Shown here: positions 8,710-16,719 of the stretch, one piece after another
How the letters are laid out: every line of letters begins with the position of its first letter
Position numbering within the stretch: position 1 is the stretch's first letter
Assembly: GCA_900317545.1 (NCBI GenBank)
Contig: ONHE01000049.1
Span: 1 to 64,000, forward strand
DNA: 64,000 nucleotides
Direction of reading: 5' to 3'
From: an uncultured Prevotella sp.
Lineage (GTDB): Bacteria; Bacteroidota; Bacteroidia; Bacteroidales; Bacteroidaceae
Translations under genes and position numbers: made by a program
Notes under the pieces: model-generated
Databases searched by the model: none
What the model saw: the letters and a program-made list of their open reading frames with translations, nothing else
What the model was told of the DNA's origin: nothing

Positions 8710-8786
8710 CGTCAATTCTTAATGATTATAGTTGTTGGTCCATACCCGTCTTGCCCGTCTCTCACAGGCAGGCAGGGGGAGGGGCA

Positions 8787-9863
8787 TCAGTGTATGAAGC
8801 GGTCGATGATGTCCTCGGCTCGGCGGACCTCTTCTTCCGTATGGAAGTCACAGTTGATCTGTATGCCTTCGGTTCCCACGGCATCCAGGAGCGGCGCAAT
8901 CTCGTCGAGTTCGACCCAGTTGGCCTCTATGCTCTTTCCTCCGGCAATGATCTGCTTGTAGAGATCATACCATTTGGGATTGCCGCCTTGCGGTTCGCCA
9001 ACGCCGGGGGTCCACTGGATGGCGTCAAGTTCTTCGATCTCCAACAGCGCCGGCAGATGTCGCATGGCACCGACACCATCAAGATGATAGAGCGTAAGAT
9101 CCAAACGCCGGGCCTGTTCGCGGATGAACGGTTGGACGAACGTGCGGAAATCATCTTCCGAAATCATCGTGGAGATATCTGATTGCAGCTTGCTGACCTT
9201 GCCGGGACCCCAGAGTGAGAAGTAGCAGAAAGCCATTCCGTCATCTTCCTTGATGATTTCATAAAGTTCATCGAATACCTGAAAGTAGACATCGTTGATC
9301 TCCTGCAGGCGCTGCAAGGTACCTTCGGGATCCATCATCGTGTTCATCAGCGCATTGTCTGTGCCCTCCAGTGAGGCCAAGACATCCAATCCCTCCATCA
9401 GATCCGGCATGCCTACGTAATAGTTACCATTCGAACGCAGCTTGCATTCGGTCAGGAGCCGATGATGGAGCTGCCATCCGGCCGAACCGCGATCAAACTT
9501 TATCGGAGCCGAAGGATCAAAATGGTCGGGTTGGTGAATCCATATCGTATCCGCGCCACCCTCAAGCGGACAGCCTAAAATGGCGGCTAACGAGCCTGGT
9601 CCTAACTCTGTGTTGGCCACGGGGGGAATGTCTGCAAGGAACGAACTGTGCGCCATATACCAGTCTATGTATGCCGCCCGCCATTGAGGATCAAGACATC
9701 GCTGCTGATGATCAATGGCCGGCGCGGGAGCCAAGCGTTCTCCGTGCGGCGCCATGGCGGGATCTTGGAAGTGCTCCCACATGGTCAGCAGCACGCCCTT
9801 GTGGTTCCACCAGTCTATATAACGTCGTTTACTCTCTTCCCAATTTGCTTTCCACGTTTTCAT
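8787..9863 (-). CDS. URO-D superfamily protein, candidate corrinoid methyltransferase
   Basis: This 358-residue protein has no signal peptide. Its second half follows the uroporphyrinogen-decarboxylase fold as used by MtaA/CmuA/MtvB-type methyltransferases: SEDDFRTFVQPFIREQ, then LTLYHLDGVGAMRHL and LLEIEELDAIQWTPG, and a late IQINCDFHTEEEV. Relatives bind catalytic zinc with His-X-Cys and a late Cys; here I see His260-X-Asp262 and Cys338, so one ligand may differ. It is in one operon with a corrinoid protein, a reactivation protein and a homocysteine methyltransferase module, so methyl transfer is more likely than haem synthesis. I propose it demethylates a sugar or another pectin-derived methyl compound; the substrate is unproven. 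Confidence 0.65.
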   Translation of the reverse strand: MKTWKANWEESKRRYIDWWNHKGVLLTMWEHFQDPAMAPHGERLAPAPAIDHQQRCLDPQWRAAYIDWYMAHSSFLADIPPVANTELGPGSLAAILGCPLEGGADTIWIHQPDHFDPSAPIKFDRGSAGWQLHHRLLTECKLRSNGNYYVGMPDLMEGLDVLASLEGTDNALMNTMMDPEGTLQRLQEINDVYFQVFDELYEIIKEDDGMAFCYFSLWGPGKVSKLQSDISTMISEDDFRTFVQPFIREQARRLDLTLYHLDGVGAMRHLPALLEIEELDAIQWTPGVGEPQGGNPKWYDLYKQIIAGGKSIEANWVELDEIAPLLDAVGTEGIQINCDFHTEEEVRRAEDIIDRFIH

Positions 9864-9882
9864 ATCTTATATTCTTTGAAGT

Positions 9883-12147
9883 TCAAAAGTTGTATCCTCT
9901 GAAGTTATCGTCTATTTTCAGTCTGACCGTTTTGCGCATATCCATCTCGTCCGTGCAGTCTACGTCTTCCGGATAGAGGGCGATTTCGGCTCCCGGACGT
10001 ACAAAGACCGGCATCAACTCGAGTGGACAGGCGTAGCCGTAAAGCCATCTGCCACCTTCATATGATTCACCCGTGAAGAAGTTAATCCATTTCCCTTCCG
10101 GCAGATAGATATCTCTCTCTTGTCTGCTGTTCATGACCGGGCAGACCAAAAAAGTGTTCCCGAAATAGTATTCGTCATCTATGTGCCAGCAAACCTTATC
10201 TTTCGGATGATGAAAAATAAGGGCCTGGATGATCGGAAAGCCGCTTTCGGTTGCCGCTTTGCTTTGTTCCACGATGTACGGAATCAGCTTATACCGGAGC
10301 CTCCACCATCGTTTGACGATCGGAGCGATACGTGGATAGCTCCAGGGCTCGCGTTTACAGGTCCCGTGATACCGCATATGGGATGTGAAGACACCAAATT
10401 GAGTCCAACGGACGTAAACGTCTTCCTCGACCGGAGAATTCATGAAGTCTGGTTCGGAATGAAATCCCGGCACGTCATGGCTCCAGAATGCGAAGCCCGA
10501 AAGGCCGAAATGGAGTCCGCCTTTCAATGATCCGGCCATCCCATCCCATGAACTTTGCGAGTCGCCACCCCAATGCAGGGGGTAGCGTTGGCATCCCGCC
10601 CAGGCCGAACGGGCCCATACGATGCCTTGATCTTTGCCGTTCACTTCTTCTGTAGCTTCATAGGCGGCGCGCTGATAGAGCAGTCCGTAGAGGTTGTTGA
10701 GCCTTTCCGGTGTCATCGCATGATAGATATGGTCCATGTGGATGTTTTCTCCGAAGTCGGTTTTGATGCAGCTTACTCCTTTCTTCAGTAAGTCCTTGAG
10801 CAGTCCCTTGTACCATTCAGTCGCTTTGTCATACGTAAAATCAATCGTCCCTGCATAGTCCAAAGCCGAAAAATTGGATTGTCCGCCTGCGCCATCATGC
10901 TGCTGCGGATGCTTCGGTTGCGAGATATAGTGATTGGATTTGGCTTCTTCAAGCTGCTCGGCTCCCTCTGCCACGTAAGGCAGTTGCCACAGACTGATCC
11001 GGAATCCATGACTTCTGAGATTGCGGATGAAGCCTTCCGGATCAGGAAAACGTTCCGGATTGAACTTCCATTCGCAGAGCCAGTCGGTCCGAAACCAGCC
11101 GGTATCGAGGTGGATTACATCGCAGGGATAGTGCTCTTCACGCAGTCTGTGACAGATATCATCCACTTCCGTCGCGGAAAAATAGGTCATCCGGCTCATC
11201 CAGATGCCAAAACTCCATAGTGGTGGCATTGCCGGATAGCCGGTCAATCTTCTATAGGTATGGAGGATTTCTTCAGGGTTCTGACCGCCGATAAGAAACA
11301 CATCGATCGTGGCCCGGTCACACATGAACTGTACACTTCGTGTGGAATGATCGGCCAAAGACAGTTTGCAGTAGTCGCTCGTATGGTAAAAGGCACCGTA
11401 ACCTCTGCTCGACAGATAGAACGGAATATTCTTATAGCAGCGGCGGTTGTTGACTCCCTGACCGTCCTGATTCTTCAATTGGAAGGTCTGACCGGACAAA
11501 TCCATTTTCCGGAAACGTTCTCCGGTTCCAGCGAAGCATTCATCCGGCTCGCACTTAAAGGACAGCGTAGCCCGCTCAGGATAGCCGTCCTTCCTGACGA
11601 AGCCTATTGGCAGCGCGTCATAACGTGGCGGAGAGAAATGGTCGTCACTCAGTTCGACGGCCTTCCCGATGTTTCCGTCCGGATAAAGCTTAAGGAATGT
11701 CGTAGGCTGAGTTGGCGGCAACAGATCGCTCCAGTGGTCTAAGGCGTATGGGCGTGTATCAACCGAGGCGCGCAGACGGCCTTGCGGGTCCTTGATCAGA
11801 TAGAGACCTTCCTGGTTTTCGATGCTTAAGGGAATCCGTCTCACATCCTCCGCCATCTCCAGCATGTCGTCCTGCTCCGTCATCCGATCATCTGTCATCG
11901 AGACAAAGAGGCGCAATATGTCGGGCTGATATGCCCTGAGAACCACGGTGAAGGATTCTTGCGGAGCGTCCATGTCAGGCTCCATGTCTTCCTGGAGCTT
12001 CTGTTTTTGGAAAGGAACGGTCAGTTCTATATCTCCCTCATGTTCCTTGATGGCGGTCATCTGCCAGCATTTCCAAAGCGCTTCATTCAACTTCAGCTCA
12101 GGGTCAAAGTCCATGAAGTCGAAGAGGTGATAGTTAGTTTGCTTCAT
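9883..12147 (-). CDS. GH31 alpha-glycosidase, probable cytoplasmic alpha-xylosidase type
   Basis: The protein has 754 residues. The GH31 nucleophile region is KTDFGE (Asp464), and the likely acid/base region is HWGGDSQSSW (Asp529). The N-terminal beta-sandwich includes FAGTGERFRKMDLSGQ, and the barrel has PPLWSFGIWMSR, a pattern common in YicI-like alpha-xylosidases. The start at 12147 gives MKQTNYHLFD with no signal peptide, so it should act in the cytoplasm, unlike most other hydrolases in this locus. It overlaps the upstream gene by 14 bp and is followed after 19 bp by the URO-D-like gene. RG-II side chain A carries terminal alpha-linked 2-O-methyl-xylose, a reasonable but untested substrate. 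Confidence 0.85.
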   Translation of the reverse strand: MKQTNYHLFDFMDFDPELKLNEALWKCWQMTAIKEHEGDIELTVPFQKQKLQEDMEPDMDAPQESFTVVLRAYQPDILRLFVSMTDDRMTEQDDMLEMAEDVRRIPLSIENQEGLYLIKDPQGRLRASVDTRPYALDHWSDLLPPTQPTTFLKLYPDGNIGKAVELSDDHFSPPRYDALPIGFVRKDGYPERATLSFKCEPDECFAGTGERFRKMDLSGQTFQLKNQDGQGVNNRRCYKNIPFYLSSRGYGAFYHTSDYCKLSLADHSTRSVQFMCDRATIDVFLIGGQNPEEILHTYRRLTGYPAMPPLWSFGIWMSRMTYFSATEVDDICHRLREEHYPCDVIHLDTGWFRTDWLCEWKFNPERFPDPEGFIRNLRSHGFRISLWQLPYVAEGAEQLEEAKSNHYISQPKHPQQHDGAGGQSNFSALDYAGTIDFTYDKATEWYKGLLKDLLKKGVSCIKTDFGENIHMDHIYHAMTPERLNNLYGLLYQRAAYEATEEVNGKDQGIVWARSAWAGCQRYPLHWGGDSQSSWDGMAGSLKGGLHFGLSGFAFWSHDVPGFHSEPDFMNSPVEEDVYVRWTQFGVFTSHMRYHGTCKREPWSYPRIAPIVKRWWRLRYKLIPYIVEQSKAATESGFPIIQALIFHHPKDKVCWHIDDEYYFGNTFLVCPVMNSRQERDIYLPEGKWINFFTGESYEGGRWLYGYACPLELMPVFVRPGAEIALYPEDVDCTDEMDMRKTVRLKIDDNFRGYNF

Positions 12148-13831
12148 ATTTAATATGTGTGCCGGGATGATTGGTCCCGATTTCTTCTTTCGTAAAGTTG
12201 TTCTTCCGGATCGTAAAGCCGTCACTGGAATCGTCGAGGTAAAGCTTAAACGCCCGGTTATTGGTGGCATAGGGGGCGGGGAAGGGCTTGCCGATCACGT
12301 TCCCGCTTATTTCGGAATCGGGTTGATATGAAAGTGTGTAGATCCCCCCGGCGTCATAGAGCATCCGGGCATAGTCTTCCACCCGGTTGTTGATGATCCG
12401 ATTGTTCCGCATGCCACACGCATCGGAGGTCCATCCCCATCCCACGCAGATGCCGGAATAGTTGACTTCGCTGACTTCATTGCTGTCGATGATCGTGTTG
12501 CGGACATATCCGCATCCGATTCCCACGGCTCCCCAATCCTCGTTAGCCGCATCGCGGATCCGGTTGTGGGTGAAGGTGAGGGTGTCGCAGTAGGCTTCTT
12601 GATCAGCCGAAACGCGATAGGGACGATGCACCTCCATTGCTCCTTCCGAGAAAGAACCTGCCATCAGGGCAGTCCCACCTATATCTTTGAAGTGGCATAA
12701 AATCACTTCGATTTTCCTGTTGCCGACTGGAAAATCGAGCGCCGTTGCACTCAAGTGAGTGAAAGAACAACTATCGAAGGTGATATTCCTGCCATATCGA
12801 ACGGTCACAGCAGCCACCGGGCGTTCGATCCATGCCTGGTTTTCCAGCCGGGCGTTCCATGGGAGTCCCTCTTTTTGTAGTTTATAGGCTTCTGTCAATG
12901 GGAATCCGCCTTGCAAGGTGACATGCCCGAAGGTGGAAGGACGATTCCATGCGGAATACTGAAACTGGATCCCGCGGAAACAGACATTCGCTATTCGCTT
13001 GGCCGCAGAACCTTCTGCGCAAACGAGCTGTTCTGTTATAGGTATTTCTACCTCCATATTACTGGCTGTCTGGCCGGCTTTCGGATAGTAGTAAATCTTG
13101 CCGGAAGCAGCATCCTGATACCACTCTCCGGGTTCGTCAACAAACTGGAGGGCATTCGTAAGACAATAGGATGACGAGCCGTATTCGCCATTGATTACCG
13201 GTTGAGGCCAAGGATGGGAAAATTCAAGGGTTGATTCGGGGTCATGAAAAGTGACGTCCGTTTCTTTTCCTCTTACTTTGAAAGACTTTACCCGAAGCAT
13301 TGCGACTGCCCAACGTTGATGGACCATCATCTCCATTTGTGGCGCTTGTTGGATTGAAGATATGTTTGTAGGAGTTGGGATCGTGATGGTTTGCGTTGCC
13401 GGATCAAAGTTCAGCATTCGTCCCATTTGATATTTTCCGAACTGGGAAGCGCGCAACATCTTCTCTCCATTTATCCATAGCTGTCTGATCAATAGCGGCC
13501 TGTTGCCGTTCTTCGGGGCTTCTGCAACAAACAGTTTTCCCTCTTTTCGCCACTCCTTCAATTGAATGCCGCCACAGATGATCGCCCCATCACCGTTGAG
13601 AACGATGTTACTGTCCTCCGGGTAAAGCCGTATCGGCTCTTTGATGCGATAAATCCGATTGCCCAACTCAATGCTGATAACATCCTTCTCACCAAGTCGA
13701 TGCCTGTCGCGTGCCCTGCGAATCGCCATCTGCAGCGTTTCGTTGGGACCGACGATAATTTCTGTGGCAAAGCTATGCATTAGGCTTATAGCCAGCAGAA
13801 GCAAACAGCTGTGAAGTCTCTCCATGCTCAT
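12134..13831 (-). CDS. Secreted GH141-like right-handed beta-helix glycosidase
   Basis: This 565-residue protein has a signal peptide (MERLHSCLLLLAISLMHSFA) and a right-handed beta-helix. It is clearly paralogous to the plus-strand protein at 18750-20561: both share RLYPEDSNI/RLLPEDSNL, IRQLWING/FRQLWVNG, and the late block SGICVGWGW / TGISLGWGW followed by YDAGGIYTL / YDTAGIYTL. GH141 includes an alpha-L-fucosidase of the B. thetaiotaomicron RG-II system. The ATG at 13831 starts one base after the previous stop; 13825 and 13843 are alternatives. Periplasmic or surface action on a fucosyl-type linkage is inferred. Confidence 0.7.
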   Translation of the reverse strand: MSMERLHSCLLLLAISLMHSFATEIIVGPNETLQMAIRRARDRHRLGEKDVISIELGNRIYRIKEPIRLYPEDSNIVLNGDGAIICGGIQLKEWRKEGKLFVAEAPKNGNRPLLIRQLWINGEKMLRASQFGKYQMGRMLNFDPATQTITIPTPTNISSIQQAPQMEMMVHQRWAVAMLRVKSFKVRGKETDVTFHDPESTLEFSHPWPQPVINGEYGSSSYCLTNALQFVDEPGEWYQDAASGKIYYYPKAGQTASNMEVEIPITEQLVCAEGSAAKRIANVCFRGIQFQYSAWNRPSTFGHVTLQGGFPLTEAYKLQKEGLPWNARLENQAWIERPVAAVTVRYGRNITFDSCSFTHLSATALDFPVGNRKIEVILCHFKDIGGTALMAGSFSEGAMEVHRPYRVSADQEAYCDTLTFTHNRIRDAANEDWGAVGIGCGYVRNTIIDSNEVSEVNYSGICVGWGWTSDACGMRNNRIINNRVEDYARMLYDAGGIYTLSYQPDSEISGNVIGKPFPAPYATNNRAFKLYLDDSSDGFTIRKNNFTKEEIGTNHPGTHIKYEAN

Positions 13832-13832
13832 A

Positions 13833-14537
13833 TCATTTGTCATTTTGTACGATGCGGCGGTAGATGCAGTTCTTATTGCTGCAGATGGCACAGCCATACT
13901 CACGCCGTTTCATATGTGGGCCGATACCGATGATGCCGCTCACCGACTTCGCAGGATACATCAGACAGCTCTCGGACAGGCTGATGCCGGTCGGATTGGA
14001 GCCTGCCAGGAGGAAGAGATCCTGCTGTCCGGTCAGCGGCCAGTTGCAATAGCCCGGGCTGTAACGGTTGCTGATGCCGAGGGAGGCGGCCTGCATGTCT
14101 TTCTGAAGCGCGCTTTGGACTCTGTCCATGGCTTTCTCCACGGTCAATGAGCCCAACGCGTCGGTGATGAAGGCCTCGAGATAGTCTCCGGCTTTACTGT
14201 AGTCGCGATATTGGGTGGAGAAAACGGCACCGGCCGTGCATAAGAACAGCGCCACGTGGGTTGCCCCCCGCATATAGCCGCAGACCTGTCTGTCCATGAA
14301 TAGTGTCATGCCTCCGATCCGCATTTCACCCTGCCGGATGTTCAGGTGATCCACTGCGAGGATCCGATATCCCCCGACCGCCGCCAGATTCGCATTTCTG
14401 AGTTCCTCCATCTTCGTCAGCATGAAGCTGTGGGCCGGATGTTCCGGGTCGTCGATATGCAGATAGGCGTCTGCCTGTTCTGGCGTTGGCAGGACGTCTC
14501 TCAATGGATATTCATAGCTGACGAATTGGTTTCTCAT
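13833..14537 (-). CDS. MetH activation-domain-like protein (corrinoid reactivation) with C-terminal Cys motif
   Basis: This 234-residue protein resembles the S-adenosylmethionine-binding activation domain of cobalamin methionine synthase, here standing alone. Residues 158-163 (RYSPGY) and the block ISLSESCLMYPAKSVSGI (about 185-202) match the domain's RYSxGY and L-T/S-E-S-x-M-x-P-x-x-S-V-S-G signature. Near the C-terminus Cys216-X2-Cys219-X4-Cys224 resembles a metal or iron-sulfur site and is not part of the MetH domain. The gene follows the corrinoid-protein gene by 19 bp and abuts the GH141-like gene. It most likely re-methylates or reduces cob(II)alamin in the neighbouring corrinoid protein. 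Confidence 0.75.
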   Translation of the reverse strand: MRNQFVSYEYPLRDVLPTPEQADAYLHIDDPEHPAHSFMLTKMEELRNANLAAVGGYRILAVDHLNIRQGEMRIGGMTLFMDRQVCGYMRGATHVALFLCTAGAVFSTQYRDYSKAGDYLEAFITDALGSLTVEKAMDRVQSALQKDMQAASLGISNRYSPGYCNWPLTGQQDLFLLAGSNPTGISLSESCLMYPAKSVSGIIGIGPHMKRREYGCAICSNKNCIYRRIVQNDK

Positions 14538-14556
14538 GTGTCGCTTCTTCTTTCTC

Positions 14557-15228
14557 TCAGTTTGTTTCTATCATTTTGTCGAGTTTGTCCACGACATCCT
14601 GCGGGTCCTTGCCATAGACGGCCCCGATGCTTTCGGCAAACTCGGGGGTGACAGGCGCGCCACCTACGACGAAGCGTGTCTTCGGATGGTCCTTGGTGAC
14701 GGCGTCGATGACGGTCTTCATGTTGTGCATTGTCGTCGTCAGCAAGGCGCTCATGCCGATGATGGCACCCGGGTTGGACTCCAAGGCAGACACGTATTTC
14801 TCAGGCGGACAGTCGATCCCGAGGTCGATCACATTATATCCGGACCCCTCGACCATCATCGCAACGAGGTTCTTGCCGATATCATGCATGTCACCGAAGA
14901 CCGTTCCGATGATGAACGTGCCTTTCTGCTTGACCTCGCCCGACTTGAAATAAGGTTTGATATACGTCAGACCTGCGTTCATCGCCTTGGCGGCGAGCAG
15001 CATCTGGGGCACGAAGACTTGCCCTTTGGAGAATTTCTCTCCGACCACGCCCATAGCGGGTATCATGGCCTCGTTCATGATTTCCGATGGCTTATATCCT
15101 GCCTCCAAGGCACTCTTGGTATATTCCTGCGCACCGTCCTGTCCTCTCATCGAGGGTGGAAAGGGTGACGCCGCGTTGATCTTACCGCATTCTACGCAGT
15201 CGTAGATCTTCTGTAGTAGCTCGTCCAT
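14557..15228 (-). CDS. Corrinoid (B12-binding) methyl carrier protein, MtxC/MetH-module type
   Basis: The protein has 223 residues. Residues 1-95 are the four-helix cap region (MNEAMIPAMGVVGEKFSKG, VFVPQMLLAAKAMN). Residues 100-223 are the Rossmann-like B12-binding domain with the diagnostic DMHDIG motif (Asp113-His115-Gly118), whose His is the lower axial ligand to cobalt. The later GMSALLTTTM and VVGGAPVT segments also fit. It is the same layout as MtbC/MtmC corrinoid proteins and the central MetH module. The gene starts 2 bp after the homocysteine methyltransferase gene. It should carry the methyl group between the donor-specific methyltransferase and homocysteine. Confidence 0.9.
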   Translation of the reverse strand: MDELLQKIYDCVECGKINAASPFPPSMRGQDGAQEYTKSALEAGYKPSEIMNEAMIPAMGVVGEKFSKGQVFVPQMLLAAKAMNAGLTYIKPYFKSGEVKQKGTFIIGTVFGDMHDIGKNLVAMMVEGSGYNVIDLGIDCPPEKYVSALESNPGAIIGMSALLTTTMHNMKTVIDAVTKDHPKTRFVVGGAPVTPEFAESIGAVYGKDPQDVVDKLDKMIETN

Positions 15229-15230
15229 TC

Positions 15231-16079
15231 TTATTGTTGATAAAGTTCCAATTCATGCCTGATGGCTGTCAGATAGACGCCGTTCGTGCCGCAGCATCCG
15301 CCTACGTAGTCGGCATATTCGAAAGCCGGCACGAAGTCTTTTGCGAAAGCCTCTGGCGTGTAGAGCCTTGTCTCGGCCTGTCCGTTGGAGATCGGCTTGC
15401 CTGCATTCGGCTTGAAGAGCGTCGGCAGACTGGTTGCCTCCTTGAATTGCCTGATGATCGGCAGCGCCGCATCAGGTCCCAAGGAGCAGTTGAGGCCTAT
15501 TGCGTCGATCCCCATAGGCGCCAACGTGGTTACAATCTGATCTACCGTGTTGCCCATAAGCGTAGCACCGAATTCGGTGAAGGTCATCGAGCAGAATACG
15601 GGGACATGATATTGCTTTGCAACATCAGTCGCTATCTGCATCATATCCAAGTCCATGAACGTCATGAGATAAATTAAATCAGGGTTTTCGCTCATCCCCG
15701 CAGAGATCATCTGCTCGTAGATCCGACGGCACTCATCGCGTGTGAGATCGCCGAAGGGTTCGAGCAGGGCAGCGAGAGGACCGCAGTCGAGAGCCACCTT
15801 GACACCCGTTCCCCGGAGCGCATCTTTGGCGATCTTCACGCCCTTGCTGACGATCTCCTCGACGGAGTAGTCGGAATTCCGCTCGACGGTGGGCGCGTTG
15901 GCGCTGAAGGTGTTGGTCGTGACGATGGTTGCGCCGGCTTCAGCGAACTCCTTGGCCACCATTTCTGGGATCTCAGGGTGATCAATGTTGTAGCGCCATA
16001 CCGGTCCCCGATCGTCCGTATGTTCCCACATTGTGGTGCCCGCGGCACCATCCAATAGTTGAATGTTTCTCTTTGCCAT
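15231..16079 (-). CDS. Stand-alone homocysteine S-methyltransferase module (MetH N-terminal type)
   Basis: The protein has 282 residues and matches only the first module of MetH. The start LLDGAAGTTMWE fits the family's DGxxGT motif. The zinc ligands are present: Cys198 in LNCSLGPD, and Cys262-Cys263 in GGCCGTNG. The methyl-folate (pterin) module that follows in MetH is absent from this protein and from the whole window. It is the first gene of the RG-II minus-strand operon, behind a -7 box. It probably transfers the methyl group from the next gene's corrinoid protein to homocysteine, making methionine, but another thiol acceptor is possible. Confidence 0.85.
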   Translation of the reverse strand: MAKRNIQLLDGAAGTTMWEHTDDRGPVWRYNIDHPEIPEMVAKEFAEAGATIVTTNTFSANAPTVERNSDYSVEEIVSKGVKIAKDALRGTGVKVALDCGPLAALLEPFGDLTRDECRRIYEQMISAGMSENPDLIYLMTFMDLDMMQIATDVAKQYHVPVFCSMTFTEFGATLMGNTVDQIVTTLAPMGIDAIGLNCSLGPDAALPIIRQFKEATSLPTLFKPNAGKPISNGQAETRLYTPEAFAKDFVPAFEYADYVGGCCGTNGVYLTAIRHELELYQQ

Positions 16080-16116
16080 AATAGATCTTTGCTTTTATTT
16101 GTTTGTGATTATGACA

Positions 16117-16148
16117 CAAAGATAGTTGTTTTTGTCATCACCGACAAG
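16117..16148 (-). promoter_or_regulatory. Promoter of the methyltransferase / RG-II minus-strand operon
   Basis: On the minus strand CTTG (16148-16145) is followed after 20 bp by TATCTTTG (16124-16117). The -7 box is a perfect TAnnTTTG and the -33 box is one mismatch from TTTG. It lies about 37 bp before the first ATG. Confidence 0.65.
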
Positions 16149-16285
16149 TTAAAAAATTGTTTTTTAACCTTTTTCTGCCTACATGAGAATGGAATATTTC
16201 ATTAGTCTGTCAAATAAAATCTAAATTTTAGATCTCAAAGTGAATCCATTCTATGTAGTGCATCTGGCCTTTCAGGACTTCAAAT

Positions 16286-16440
16286 GGATGGTTTCTGATG
16301 CTCGCAGGACGTCTGTCGCGCCGCAAGAGGTATCCTTTGGGCTGCACGGAAGCCTGCTTCGGGCGGTCCGGAAGTGTCGTTCGGACCGCCCAAAGGATAG
16401 CTCCGGGCGGCGGAGAGCTATCCTCCGGCCGATCCGGCCA
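16286..16440. repeat. 22-bp periodic repeat, locus B, with a 10-bp inverted repeat
   Basis: Units begin at 16330, 16352, 16374, 16396 and 16418, exactly 22 bp apart; the clearest is GATAGCTCCGGGCGGCGGAG. Fainter units extend left to about 16286. Within it GGGCGGTCCG (16361-16370) and CGGACCGCCC (16382-16391) form a perfect inverted repeat with an 11-nt loop. It lies in the 640-bp divergent intergenic region (16080-16719) between the two RG-II operons. I see no consensus promoter for the plus-strand operon there. Confidence 0.75.
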
Positions 16441-16719
16441 GATGCTCACGCTGTCCCGAAAATCGTAAATGGCTGTCAGTCAAGTGGTTGTCAGATTGGC
16501 TGGTTTTTGCGTTTCCCGCATCCATTTTCGTCATCTGTCAGTTACGCGTGAGCATTCTGACAACTTTGTTGAATATTTTATGAGTGTCCGTCTCCTGCCT
16601 TTGAACCTATTGGAGGCCCGTCGTGACGGAGGCTTCGATTATTTTCGTTAACTATTCGTTTTGTTTCTATTGAATGATGACAGATCGAGGCTTTCTGCGT
16701 CTTTAAAAATATAATCAGA

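Noticed and set aside
8787..9863. Haem-pathway uroporphyrinogen decarboxylase (hemE)
   Set aside because: The N-terminal RxxRQAGR-type substrate motif of HemE is absent, and the gene is embedded with corrinoid and glycosidase genes.
14557..16079. Ordinary methionine synthase split by frameshifts
   Set aside because: Each module has its own start and stop with short intergenic gaps, and the pterin module that should lie between the homocysteine and B12 modules is completely missing, so a simple frameshift cannot explain it.
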